A stretch of DNA of 61,722 nucleotides from Helicobacter vulpis (GTDB taxonomy: Bacteria > Campylobacterota > Campylobacteria > Campylobacterales > Helicobacteraceae), in assembly GCF_003660395.1 (NCBI RefSeq), contig NZ_QXQT01000011.1, forward strand, positions 1 through 61,722. The letters are read 5' to 3'. How positions within the stretch are numbered: position 1 is the first letter of the stretch; every line of letters begins with the position of its first letter. This document shows, one piece after another, positions 1 through 7,847 of this stretch. The notes under the pieces were generated by a model. That model was not told the DNA's origin and did no database searches. It saw nothing but the letters and a program-made list of their open reading frames with translations. The translations under genes and the position numbers were made by a program.

Positions 1-49
1 AGGGCAAATCACCCCCAAAGTGTGGGAGTACGGGTTTTTGCGCTACTGA
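1..49 (+). CDS. 3' end of an unidentified gene (partial)
   Basis: The frame starting at base 2 reads QITPKVWEYGFLRY and stops with TGA at 47-49. The tail resembles the C-terminus seen in some restriction or methylase-type proteins, which often end in a segment like ITPEVWEY, but 15 residues are too few to name a family. The rest of the gene lies outside the window. It could equally be a chance frame. Confidence 0.3.
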   Translation, partial: GQITPKVWEYGFLRY

Positions 50-63
50 GCTAGCAAGCGCAG

Positions 64-336
64 ACGAGCCGGTGCAAGTAGAATACTCGCGCCGTTTGCA
101 CGAGCCGGGTAAAATCAGACGCGCCGCCTAAAAGCAGGATGGTTTTAGGCGTTTGCGCGCGCCAAGCCTTATATAGACGAGCAAGCACGAATAGAGCGTC
201 TTTGGGTCTTTACCCCGCTTAAACCCGTTTGCGCGCTGGGGTGGTAAGTCCCAAGCCGGTGTAAATCAGAAGGATTTGCACCCATTGCACGAGCCGGCAA
301 AAGTTTGCGAGTGCGCGCCGGGTAAAGTCCCAAGCA
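64..336. repeat. cluster of imperfect short repeats
   Basis: The 13-mer TTGCACGAGCCGG occurs exactly at 96-108 and 285-297. Related words occur nearby: CGAGCCGGTGCAA near 65, AAGCCGGTGTAAATCAG at 253-269, and TAAGTCCCAAGC at 245-256, which recurs almost exactly at 324-336. Spacing is irregular, so this is not a CRISPR array. It could be degenerate tandem duplication or the remains of a repeated coding region. Confidence 0.4.
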
Positions 337-383
337 GAACACTTCACTTTAAAGAATTTCACTTAAGAGTACATAGCGCGCTT

Positions 384-418
384 AAAAACACCCCTTTAAA
401 CCATGTTGAAGGGGGGTT
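384..418 (-). terminator. rho-independent terminator of feoB
   Basis: On the minus strand, a 10-base arm at 418-409 pairs with 396-387 with one mismatch around a 12-base loop, and a T5 tract (bases 388-384) overlaps the base of the stem. It lies about 47 bases beyond the feoB stop codon in the right orientation. Confidence 0.6.
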
Positions 419-464
419 GAACACCTACGATCACGCCTGAGGTTAGTATCTCTGCATGCGCGCG

Positions 465-2366
465 CTAGAACAGACCCGCCACTAGCCAAGTGGCATAGTA
501 GGCGATACAAGAAAAAGCGTAGGCAACCGCTGTAGTGAAAACAAATAAATAAAGCACAAATTTAATTCCCCCGGCCTCTCTACCAAAGGTGATTGTGGCG
601 GCAAAACAGGGGATATAAAACATCACAAAGACGATAAAGGCGATGGCAGAGGGCACACTCACATGTTTTTTGAGCGCCATACGGAATGATTTAGATTCTT
701 GGCTGGTGTCCCCTAGCGCGTAAAGCACACCTAAAGTAGAGACGACCACTTCCTTAGCCATAAAACCCGTTACTAAGGAAATAGAAAGCCGCCAATCAAA
801 ATCCATCGGCTTAAACAGTCCATCAATACTGCGCCCCGCACGCCCCACAAAGCTATTTTCTAAAATCTCTTGTTGTTTTTTCTCTTCTAAGCTAGCTAGA
901 GCTTCTTGTTTGGCACTGGCTTCTAAAGAGCTAGCCTCAAGGTGCGCTTGTTGGGCTTGGTACTTCTCTAACATTTGGGTATCCCTAGGGTAGGCAGAGG
1001 CAAACCAAATGAGAATCGCCCCGCCCAAAATGTAAGTGCCTGCTTTTTTGAGATAGGAAAGCGATTTGGTGTAGATGCTATACCAAATCACTTTGGGGCT
1101 GGGCATGCGGTATTTGGGCATTTCCATCACAAAGGACTCTTCTTGCCCTTTAAAAACGCTGAGTTTGAGAAATTTTGCCATCAAGAGCGCCACCACCGCC
1201 CCAAGCACATAGATCAAAAAGAGCACCAAGCTGGCGTATTTTTGGGGAAAAAACGAGCCCACAAAGAGTACATAAATGGGCAAACGCGCGCTACAACTCA
1301 TAAAGCCGATCACAAAGAGGGTGATTAAGCGTTCGTGTTGGTTTTGCAAGGTACGCGTGGCCATATAAGCAGGCACAGAGCACCCAAAGCCCGTGATGAG
1401 TGGGATAAAACTCTTTCCATGCAAACCAAACTTATGGAACACCCCATCTAATAAAAACGCCACGCGGCTCATGTACCCCGTGGCCTCAAGAAGGGAAATC
1501 CCCAAATATAGCACCACAATCAAGGGTAAGAAAGAGAGAACCGCCCCCACGCCCCCGATGATCCCATCGCCCAAGAGTGAGCCAATTTGGGCGTTGGGGG
1601 CATGTGTCTTGATGGTGTCGCTTAGGAAGGCAAACCCATCATCCACATAGCCCTGCAGTGTACCCCCAACCAAGAAACTCAAGAAGAACACCACAAACAT
1701 GAGGGCTAAGAAGATGGGCACACCATAGATAGGATGCATCAAATAGGAATCGATGCGTTGGGTGTACCCGGGCGCGCTCTGTGTGTGGCGCGTAACTTTT
1801 CTGGCCAGCTTATGACAAAACTCAAAAACTTCTTCTTTGGAGAGGGGGGCGTGTGCCTTAGAGGTTTGGGCGTTGCGGTGCAAGCTAATGAGACGATCTA
1901 AAAGCAGATCGACATTGAAATGCGCGTGCGCTGAAGTGGGGATGCAGGGGACTCCTAAATCTTTAGAGAGCGCATCTACATTGATTTGCAAGCCCTCCTT
2001 TTGGGCTTCATCCCACATGTTAAGGGCCATCAACACCTTATGGGGTGTGTGGAGCAACTGGGTGCTTAGATTCAAATTGCGCTCTAAATTCGTGCAATCT
2101 AGCACGTTTAAAATTAAATCGAAGCGCTCGTTTTCTAAAAATTGCCGACTGACCTTTTCCTCGATAGTGAAATCATTTAACGCGTAAATACCGGGGAGAT
2201 CGACGATAGTAATTTTAGTGTTGTTATAGGTAGTACTCACCTGGGTTTTTTCCACCGTAACCCCAGCAAAATTGCCCACCTTCAAATGCGCCCCACTGAT
2301 TGCATTTAGAAGCGAGCTCTTGCCCACATTGGGCTGCCCTACCAACGCGACTATAATCTCTTCCAT
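465..2366 (-). CDS. feoB: ferrous iron transport protein B (FeoB)
   Basis: Inner-membrane ferrous iron importer, 633 residues, close to the H. pylori length. The N-terminal GTPase domain shows G1 GQPNVGKS (residues 10-17), G3 DLPG (56-59) and G4 NMWD (116-119). It is followed by the two Gate-domain blocks of hydrophobic segments and a cytoplasmic linker rich in Glu, Gln and Lys near residues 480-520. The ATG at 2366 is chosen over an upstream start at 2438 because AAAGGAG precedes it closely and GTPase homology begins immediately. No feoA lies beside it, as in H. pylori where FeoB acts alone. Iron supply under acid and low-oxygen conditions is the expected role. Confidence 0.95.
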   Translation of the reverse strand: MEEIIVALVGQPNVGKSSLLNAISGAHLKVGNFAGVTVEKTQVSTTYNNTKITIVDLPGIYALNDFTIEEKVSRQFLENERFDLILNVLDCTNLERNLNLSTQLLHTPHKVLMALNMWDEAQKEGLQINVDALSKDLGVPCIPTSAHAHFNVDLLLDRLISLHRNAQTSKAHAPLSKEEVFEFCHKLARKVTRHTQSAPGYTQRIDSYLMHPIYGVPIFLALMFVVFFLSFLVGGTLQGYVDDGFAFLSDTIKTHAPNAQIGSLLGDGIIGGVGAVLSFLPLIVVLYLGISLLEATGYMSRVAFLLDGVFHKFGLHGKSFIPLITGFGCSVPAYMATRTLQNQHERLITLFVIGFMSCSARLPIYVLFVGSFFPQKYASLVLFLIYVLGAVVALLMAKFLKLSVFKGQEESFVMEMPKYRMPSPKVIWYSIYTKSLSYLKKAGTYILGGAILIWFASAYPRDTQMLEKYQAQQAHLEASSLEASAKQEALASLEEKKQQEILENSFVGRAGRSIDGLFKPMDFDWRLSISLVTGFMAKEVVVSTLGVLYALGDTSQESKSFRMALKKHVSVPSAIAFIVFVMFYIPCFAATITFGREAGGIKFVLYLFVFTTAVAYAFSCIAYYATWLVAGLF

Positions 2367-2381
2367 AGACTCAACTCCTTT

Positions 2382-2420
2382 AGAGCTAATTATAATTCTA
2401 AAAATCAATCGCGGATTATA
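2382..2420 (-). promoter_or_regulatory. feoB promoter with possible Fur site
   Basis: On the minus strand a TATAAT hexamer lies at 2420-2415, about 50 bases upstream of the feoB start. Downstream of it, 2400-2382 is an AT-rich stretch containing GAATTATAATTAG, which resembles the Fur-box pattern of alternating A and T tracts. The -10 box is clear. The Fur site is inference from sequence likeness and from known iron control of feoB in Helicobacter. Confidence 0.45.
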
Positions 2421-2497
2421 GCGTGTAAGCCTAAACATTCCCTAAGAGATGGGAATACAAGCACACAGGATTCTTTATAAATGATGGTTATTGCGCC

Positions 2498-2950
2498 TTA
2501 CTTGAAAATATCCTTATAAAAAAAGATAAAAATCCCCGCAATGATCACTCCCAGCCCAATGACCTTAGATAGACTAATTGTTTTGGGCACTAATCCAAAT
2601 GCTCCGATGGAATCTAAAAACAAGCCCATGCACAACTGCCCCACGAGCAAAAAGACAAGCATGGGCGCTAATCCTATTTTAGGCGCGCTGATGATCGTGG
2701 TGAACACCACAAAAGACCCCAATATCCCCCCTATGTATTTCCACCATTCTTGATGCCATAAGAGCTTGAGCGTTCCACTGGGAATTTGATGAAACACGCG
2801 GGCTAAAACCAACAGACACAAAGTACCCACAAAAAACGAAAAAAACGCTGCAAAGACAGGTAGCCCGCCCATGTCTCTAGCTAATGCAGCGTTGATGGGT
2901 GCTTGCAAAGACAACGCCATTCCTGCTAAGAGTGCGAAAGCATAGAACAT
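2498..2950 (-). CDS. YdcZ/DUF606-type DMT superfamily membrane protein
   Basis: Small integral membrane protein of 150 residues with about five hydrophobic helices. The opening LLAGMALSLQAPINAAL and the internal segment about half-way along match the YdcZ (DUF606) family, half-size members of the drug/metabolite transporter superfamily. AAGGAAG sits seven bases before the ATG. It follows the radical SAM gene by 29 bases on the same strand and may be co-transcribed with topA. The substrate is unknown. Half-size members often work as dimers, but no second copy is adjacent. Confidence 0.75.
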   Translation of the reverse strand: MFYAFALLAGMALSLQAPINAALARDMGGLPVFAAFFSFFVGTLCLLVLARVFHQIPSGTLKLLWHQEWWKYIGGILGSFVVFTTIISAPKIGLAPMLVFLLVGQLCMGLFLDSIGAFGLVPKTISLSKVIGLGVIIAGIFIFFYKDIFK

Positions 2951-2979
2951 CTTCTTCCTTTAAAATCTTTAGATGGGCT

Positions 2980-3897
2980 TTATGTACGCCCTAAGTAGTA
3001 AAAATCCACAGCCCCAATTTTTCTAATCTCCACGATTCCTCTTTGGCGTAAGCTTTCCATGGTGTGGGTGGGTAGATAAAAGCATGCCTCCTCCACGCTC
3101 AAGGGGCGGCGCGCCAATAAATCCAAGAAGGCGGGCAATTCTAATGCCTTTACAAGAAAGGTGTTAGAGGGGGGGGTGCGCAGGGCTAAACTCACACTCA
3201 AGCCCTCAAATTGCACGGCGATCGCCAAAAGCTCCTCAGCGCTCAAGGGTTGAACATGGTGAGAGGGGGGGCGATCAATGGTGCTCAAATCCACGCGTGC
3301 GGGCTTAATTTGGCGCAAAAAGGCCGCGATGGCTTGGATATTTTCTAAGTCATCATTGACTCCCTTAACCAACAACACCTCAGCCACTAGCATGCCCGCA
3401 TAGCGCGCGCTAAAATCTGCAATCCCCTCCAAGATGTGTTCTAAATGGATAGCACGACTGGGCTTGTCCACCTTCTTAAACGCTGTACGCAAAGCGGCAT
3501 CTAAAGAGAACTTCACCATGTCATAGCGCAACAAAGCTTTTTGCACCTCAGGCTCGCCAAAACGCGATCCATTGCTCAAAATTAAGGTTTTAGGTCCCCC
3601 GGGGGGGATTTTAAGTTGGGCGATAAATTCGTAGAGGTGGGGGTAGAGGGTGGGTTCGCCATTAGCGGTGGTGGTGAGCACATCTAGGGGGGTGTTTTGG
3701 TGGGCGTTTAGGGCTGTGTGCACCGCCTCTAAGAGGGTTGGCAGGGGGATCACATGCGCCATTTTATCTACAGGCTTGTGCGCCTTGAGCTCGCAATACA
3801 CGCAATTAAAATTGCATTGCTTGTTCTCCCCGCTTAAATCAATCCCCAAGGACCAACCAAAACGCCGCGATTTTAAAGGACCAAAGACAATCCCCAT
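2980..3897 (-). CDS. radical SAM protein (HP0117 family)
   Basis: Radical S-adenosylmethionine enzyme of about 305 residues. The iron-sulfur cluster motif CNFNCVYC lies near residue 28, giving the CxxxCxxC pattern, and GEP follows in TTTANGEPTLYP, a typical SAM-binding element. The family (COG0731-like) includes poorly characterised tRNA or wobble-base modification enzymes, so the exact reaction is not known. The start is read as ATG at 3897, overlapping the topA stop in a TGATG arrangement. A GTG one codon upstream is also possible. The topA pairing is conserved in H. pylori (HP0116-HP0117, from memory). It contains an in-frame run of eight C on the coding strand (3176-3169). Confidence 0.85.
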   Translation of the reverse strand: MGIVFGPLKSRRFGWSLGIDLSGENKQCNFNCVYCELKAHKPVDKMAHVIPLPTLLEAVHTALNAHQNTPLDVLTTTANGEPTLYPHLYEFIAQLKIPPGGPKTLILSNGSRFGEPEVQKALLRYDMVKFSLDAALRTAFKKVDKPSRAIHLEHILEGIADFSARYAGMLVAEVLLVKGVNDDLENIQAIAAFLRQIKPARVDLSTIDRPPSHHVQPLSAEELLAIAVQFEGLSVSLALRTPPSNTFLVKALELPAFLDLLARRPLSVEEACFYLPTHTMESLRQRGIVEIRKIGAVDFYYLGRT

Positions 3898-6179
3898 CAC
3901 GCGCCCTCACTTGGGATTGCCTCTTGGGCGTGGCATTGTAAGCACTCTAACACACTGGGTTTTTTCTTATACTCTTTCAAAACGCGCAACCCTCCGCACG
4001 CCTCACATGGCTTAGAATCAGGCTTGTAATTGGAGATGAATTTACAGCTAGGGTAATTGTCGCAACCATAAAACACGCCCCTTCTACCCCTTTTGGCGCG
4101 CACATCGCCCCCACATTGCGGGCATTTGGCAAGGGGAGGGGTGTCTTTAGTTTCTGTATTGCGGATATTTTTACAAGTAGGGTATGCGCTACAGGCGATA
4201 AACTCCCCAAAACGCCCTCTCTTGCTCACCATCGGCGCGCCACACTTCTCACACACGCCTAAGTCTGTGCGCTCCTCCTCTGATTTAATGTATTTGCACT
4301 TAGGATAGCCACTACACGCCACAAACGCGCCATACCTGCCCACTCTTTGCACCAAATCCGCCCCACATTGGGGGCACAACTCCCCTGTAGGAATACTCAC
4401 TTTTTGAGAGACAATTTGACTCTTGCCCTCTTCAATTTGGCGCATAAAGGGCGTATAGAAATTCAAGAGCATCTCTTGCCAGCTGATTTGGTGGCTAGCG
4501 ATCGCGTCTAATTTGTCTTCTAACCCCGCGCTGAAAGTGGCGTTCACGATCTCGCTAAAGTGTTTTTCTAAAATCTCTATCACACTGAAGGCGCTAGAAG
4601 TGGGGGTGAGCTGTTTTTGTTGCAAGGCGACATAATCCCGACTGAGCAAGAGGGCGATGGTGGGCGCATAGGTGCTAGGTCGTCCGATCCCCAAACTCTC
4701 TAGGGTTTTGATCAAAGAAGCCTCTGAGTAGCGCGCGGGGGGCTCTGTATGGCACTCTCTAGCTTCTAAACTCTCTAAACGCACCTCTTGATGGAGTGTG
4801 AAAGCGGGCAATAGCATGTCCTTATCCACATCGCCAAAGACTTTGTAAAAGCCCTCAAAGAGCAATTTACGCCCGTTGGCTTTAAACACTGCCCCTAACT
4901 CTTCATGGGCAAAATACACGCTTTGGTTTTCAAAGCGCGCATCGCTCATCTGCGAGGCTAAAAAGCGTTGGTAAATCAGGCGATAGAGCTTGTGCTCTTC
5001 GGGTTTGAGATAGTCCTTAGCGATGGTGGGGGTGAAGGCTAAATTAGTGGGGCGGATCGCCTCATGGGCTTCTTGAGCGCTCTTGTTTTTAGAAGTGTAG
5101 CTTTTGGGCTTCTTGGGGACATAGAGCGCGCCATAAGTCTGCTCAATGAAGGCGCGCGCGCCCTCTATGGCTTCTTTAGCGATGTTCAGACTATCGGTAC
5201 GCATATAGGTGATCACCCCACTAGCCCCCTGGGGGGTCATCACCCCTTCATAGAGTTTTTGGGCGATGTTCATGGTTTTAGAGGGGCTATAGCCTAACTG
5301 ACTAGAGGCACTTTGTTGGAGGGTTGAGGTCATGAAAGGGGGGGGTGTGGGGGTGTTTTTCTCTTTGGTCTCAATGGCTTGGACTTGGTAGTCTTGATCG
5401 CGCAAGCTAGCCACCATGTCTAAGGCTTTTTGAGAATCCCTAAGAGCTTGTTTTTTGAGCTTTTCATGCTGGTAGCTTTGCAAGCTCACACGCACCTGTG
5501 CGATCGTCCCCTCAATCTCATAATAAGTAAGGGGTTTAAACGCTTGGATTTCGCGTTCGCGATCCACGATGAGTTTGAGCGCAGCGCTTTGCACCCGCCC
5601 AGCACTCATGCCCTTAGAAATCTTAGAAGCCAATAAAGAGCTTAAGCTAAAGCCCACGATGCGATCCAAGAGTCTACGGGCTAATTGGGCGTTGATTTTG
5701 TGCACATCTAGGGTTTTGGGGTGTTTGAGCGCGTGCAAAATAGCCGATTTGGTGATCTCATGAAAGACAATGCGCGGGAAGGCAAAGATAGGGTTATGCG
5801 GAGGTGTGCTTTGGGTTTGATCCTCTAGGGCGCGTATTTCTTTTAAAGAGTCTTGGGATTTATGCCCAGCCTGCTCAATGAGATAGGCGATGTGGTAGCC
5901 AATCGCCTCCCCCTCGCGGTCCTCATCTGTGGCGATGTAGACTTGTTGGGCGGCTTTGGCGCGCGCCACAATTTGGGCTACAATCGCCTCGTGGTCTTTA
6001 TCCACCGCGTATTTGGGGATGAATCGATCCTCTTGTACACTAATGCCCATGGCGTACTTTCTTAGATCACGCACATGCCCCTTAGAGGCGATGATTTCAT
6101 AACTGCTATCCAAGAAATGCGCGATTGTCTTGGCTTTGGTGGGGGATTCTACAATGATGAGTTTGGTGTGTTTGCCCAT
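3897..6179 (-). CDS. topA: DNA topoisomerase I
   Basis: Type IA topoisomerase, 760 residues, relaxing negative supercoils. The TOPRIM domain has Glu11 in IIVESPTKAK and the acidic triad DEDREGE at residues 85-91. The nucleophile Tyr325 sits in GVITYMRTDS. Beyond about residue 595 there are four C-terminal zinc fingers of the CPxCG...C..YPxC type, the last one divergent with no YP before its final CxxC. A TATAAT box and AACGAGG ribosome site precede the ATG, and the gene diverges from flaB, the same arrangement as in H. pylori. The downstream radical SAM gene is translationally coupled. Confidence 0.97.
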   Translation of the reverse strand: MGKHTKLIIVESPTKAKTIAHFLDSSYEIIASKGHVRDLRKYAMGISVQEDRFIPKYAVDKDHEAIVAQIVARAKAAQQVYIATDEDREGEAIGYHIAYLIEQAGHKSQDSLKEIRALEDQTQSTPPHNPIFAFPRIVFHEITKSAILHALKHPKTLDVHKINAQLARRLLDRIVGFSLSSLLASKISKGMSAGRVQSAALKLIVDREREIQAFKPLTYYEIEGTIAQVRVSLQSYQHEKLKKQALRDSQKALDMVASLRDQDYQVQAIETKEKNTPTPPPFMTSTLQQSASSQLGYSPSKTMNIAQKLYEGVMTPQGASGVITYMRTDSLNIAKEAIEGARAFIEQTYGALYVPKKPKSYTSKNKSAQEAHEAIRPTNLAFTPTIAKDYLKPEEHKLYRLIYQRFLASQMSDARFENQSVYFAHEELGAVFKANGRKLLFEGFYKVFGDVDKDMLLPAFTLHQEVRLESLEARECHTEPPARYSEASLIKTLESLGIGRPSTYAPTIALLLSRDYVALQQKQLTPTSSAFSVIEILEKHFSEIVNATFSAGLEDKLDAIASHQISWQEMLLNFYTPFMRQIEEGKSQIVSQKVSIPTGELCPQCGADLVQRVGRYGAFVACSGYPKCKYIKSEEERTDLGVCEKCGAPMVSKRGRFGEFIACSAYPTCKNIRNTETKDTPPLAKCPQCGGDVRAKRGRRGVFYGCDNYPSCKFISNYKPDSKPCEACGGLRVLKEYKKKPSVLECLQCHAQEAIPSEGA

Positions 6180-6199
6180 AAATACCTCGTTTTTGTCGC

Positions 6200-6205
6200 A
6201 TTATA
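6200..6205 (-). promoter_or_regulatory. topA -10 box
   Basis: TATAAT on the minus strand, about 21 bases upstream of the topA ATG and back to back with the flaB sigma-54 promoter. This suggests independent housekeeping control of topA. Confidence 0.55.
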
Positions 6206-6237
6206 AACTATTTTGGTGCATGGATTAGATGTAAACA

Positions 6238-6254
6238 TGGAATAGCTATTGCTT
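6238..6254 (+). promoter_or_regulatory. sigma-54 (RpoN) promoter of flaB
   Basis: TGGAATAGCTATTGCTT carries GG at 6239-6240 and GC at 6251-6252 separated by exactly ten bases, the diagnostic -24/-12 arrangement. It lies 33 bases upstream of the flaB start codon. In H. pylori flaB is a class 2 RpoN/FlgR-dependent flagellar gene, and this site fits that known control. Confidence 0.85.
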
Positions 6255-6286
6255 TGCGTGGGCATATTATCGCAAAGGATGCAAAG

Positions 6287-7831
6287 ATGAGTTTTAGAAT
6301 CAATACGAATGTCGCCGCGTTGAACGCGCACACCATCGGGGTACGCAACAACCGCGATCTCTCTACCTCTTTAGAAAAATTGAGTTCAGGCTTGCGCATC
6401 AATAAAGCTGCAGACGACGCATCAGGGATGGCAATCGCAGATAGCTTGAGAAGTCAAAGCGCGAGCTTGGGACAGGCGGTGAAAAACGCTAACGATGCCA
6501 TCGGGGTGGTACAAACCGCCGATAAGGCAATGGATGAGCAGATCAAAATCTTAGACACGGTCAAGACAAAAGCGGTACAAGCCGCTCAAGATGGACAGAC
6601 CGCTGAAACCAGAAAGGCGTTGCAAAGCGATATTTTACGCCTCTTAGAAGAGTTGGACAATATCGCCAACACCACGAGCTTTAATGGGCAACAACTCTTG
6701 GCCGGGAGCTTTTCTAATAAAGAGTTTCAGATCGGGGCCTATTCTAACACCACGATCAAGGCTTCTATTGGTCCTACGGGCTCAGATAAGATCGGGCATG
6801 TACGCTTTGAAACCTCCGCGATGGATAGGGGGGGCATGGAGGTGAGCGCGGGCGCAAACAACCTCCAAGAGGTTACGCTCAAGTTCAAACAGGCGGACGC
6901 GGTGAACGATTTTAAATTGGAGTCTGTGAAGATCTCCACGAGCGCGGGCACGGGGCTAGGCGCGCTGGTGAATGTGATCAACAAAAACTCTAGCACTTTG
7001 GGCGTGCGCGCCACTGCCATCGTGTTAGGCACGGGAGAAAACTCTGTAGAATCTGGCACGGTGAGAGGTTTAACCATTAATGGGGTGTTGATTGGGAATG
7101 TGAATGATGTCCAACACAATGACCGAGACGGGCGTTTGATCAACGCCATCAACTCTGTTAAAGAGCGCACGGGGGTAGAGGCCTATACGGATATTCAAGG
7201 GCGCATCAACTTGCGTTCCACAGACGGACGGGCGATCTCTGTGCATGCAGATAGCGCTTCTGGACATGTCTTTGGGGGGGGGAATTTTAGGGGCATCTCA
7301 GGCAAGGCGCACGCCATTGTGGGGCGTTTGACTCTAACTAAAGAAGACGCGCGCGACATCATCGTCAGCGGGGTGAATTTTAGCCATGTGGGGCTACACT
7401 CCGCCCAAGGCGTGGCAGAATATACGGTGAATTTGCAAGATATCCGCGGGGTTTTTGATGCCAATGCGGCTAGCGCGAGCGGAGGGAACGCCAACGCCGC
7501 CCAAGCTGCCTTCAACTTTAAGGGCATTGGGGCTGGGGTTACTAGCTTGCGCGGGGCGATGATGGTGATGGATATGGCAGAGAGCGCGCGCATCCAGCTA
7601 GATAAGATTCGCTCAGACTTGGGTTCTGTACAGATGGAGTTGGTTACTACGATCAACAACATCTCTGTAACCCAAGTGAATGTGAAGGCCGCCGAATCGC
7701 AAATCCGCGATGTGGATTTTGCTGAAGAGAGTGCAAGCTTCTCTAAATACAATATCCTAGCCCAAAGCGGAAGCTTTGCGATGGCGCAAGCCAATGCAGT
7801 GCAACAAAATGTCTTGAGACTCTTGCAATAG
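6287..7831 (+). CDS. flaB: flagellin B (minor flagellin)
   Basis: Flagellin of 514 residues, the H. pylori FlaB length. The conserved N-terminal D0/D1 region begins [19 protein letters not shown] and contains the [21 protein letters not shown] block. The C-terminal D1/D0 region ends [17 protein letters not shown]. The variable centre lies at roughly residues 180-430. The ATG at 6287 is chosen over an in-frame ATG at 6254, because homology starts there and AAGGA precedes it. FlaB is the hook-proximal filament subunit. The gene is driven by its own RpoN promoter and followed 16 bases later by a flagellin-modification gene. An in-frame run of nine G at 7274-7282 encodes Gly-Gly-Gly. Confidence 0.97.
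   Translation: MSFRINTNVAALNAHTIGVRNNRDLSTSLEKLSSGLRINKAADDASGMAIADSLRSQSASLGQAVKNANDAIGVVQTADKAMDEQIKILDTVKTKAVQAAQDGQTAETRKALQSDILRLLEELDNIANTTSFNGQQLLAGSFSNKEFQIGAYSNTTIKASIGPTGSDKIGHVRFETSAMDRGGMEVSAGANNLQEVTLKFKQADAVNDFKLESVKISTSAGTGLGALVNVINKNSSTLGVRATAIVLGTGENSVESGTVRGLTINGVLIGNVNDVQHNDRDGRLINAINSVKERTGVEAYTDIQGRINLRSTDGRAISVHADSASGHVFGGGNFRGISGKAHAIVGRLTLTKEDARDIIVSGVNFSHVGLHSAQGVAEYTVNLQDIRGVFDANAASASGGNANAAQAAFNFKGIGAGVTSLRGAMMVMDMAESARIQLDKIRSDLGSVQMELVTTINNISVTQVNVKAAESQIRDVDFAEESASFSKYNILAQSGSFAMAQANAVQQNVLRLLQ
7274..7282 (+). repeat. G9 homopolymer in flaB
   Basis: Nine consecutive G encode three glycines in VFGGGNF. Runs of this length are prone to slipped-strand mispairing in Helicobacter. 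Here the frame is intact. Confidence 0.9.
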
Positions 7832-7847
7832 AGGGGGTGGGCTAGGC

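Larger units (their letters stand above)
50..464. other. gene-free stretch with short imperfect repeats
   Basis: About 415 bases have no convincing reading frame on either strand. The stretch holds repeated words described separately and the terminator of feoB at its right end. Frames are broken by many stops, so it may be decayed coding sequence belonging to whatever gene ends at base 49. No tRNA-like or rRNA-like sequence was recognised. Confidence 0.5.

Noticed and set aside
1-464. CRISPR array at the left end
   Set aside because: Repeats are short (13 bases or less), imperfect and irregularly spaced, with no cas genes nearby.
2541-2753. Plus-strand 70-residue frame over the YdcZ-type gene
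   Set aside because: It lies fully inside a well-supported minus-strand membrane protein gene and has no ribosome site.
6739-7170. Antisense frame in the variable region of flaB as an overlapping gene
   Set aside because: Same explanation as the other flaB shadow. No start signal and no family.
7195-7794. 199-residue open frame antisense to flaB
   Set aside because: Compositional shadow of the flagellin gene, rich in Ala, Ser, Pro and Thr, with no motif and no start signal.
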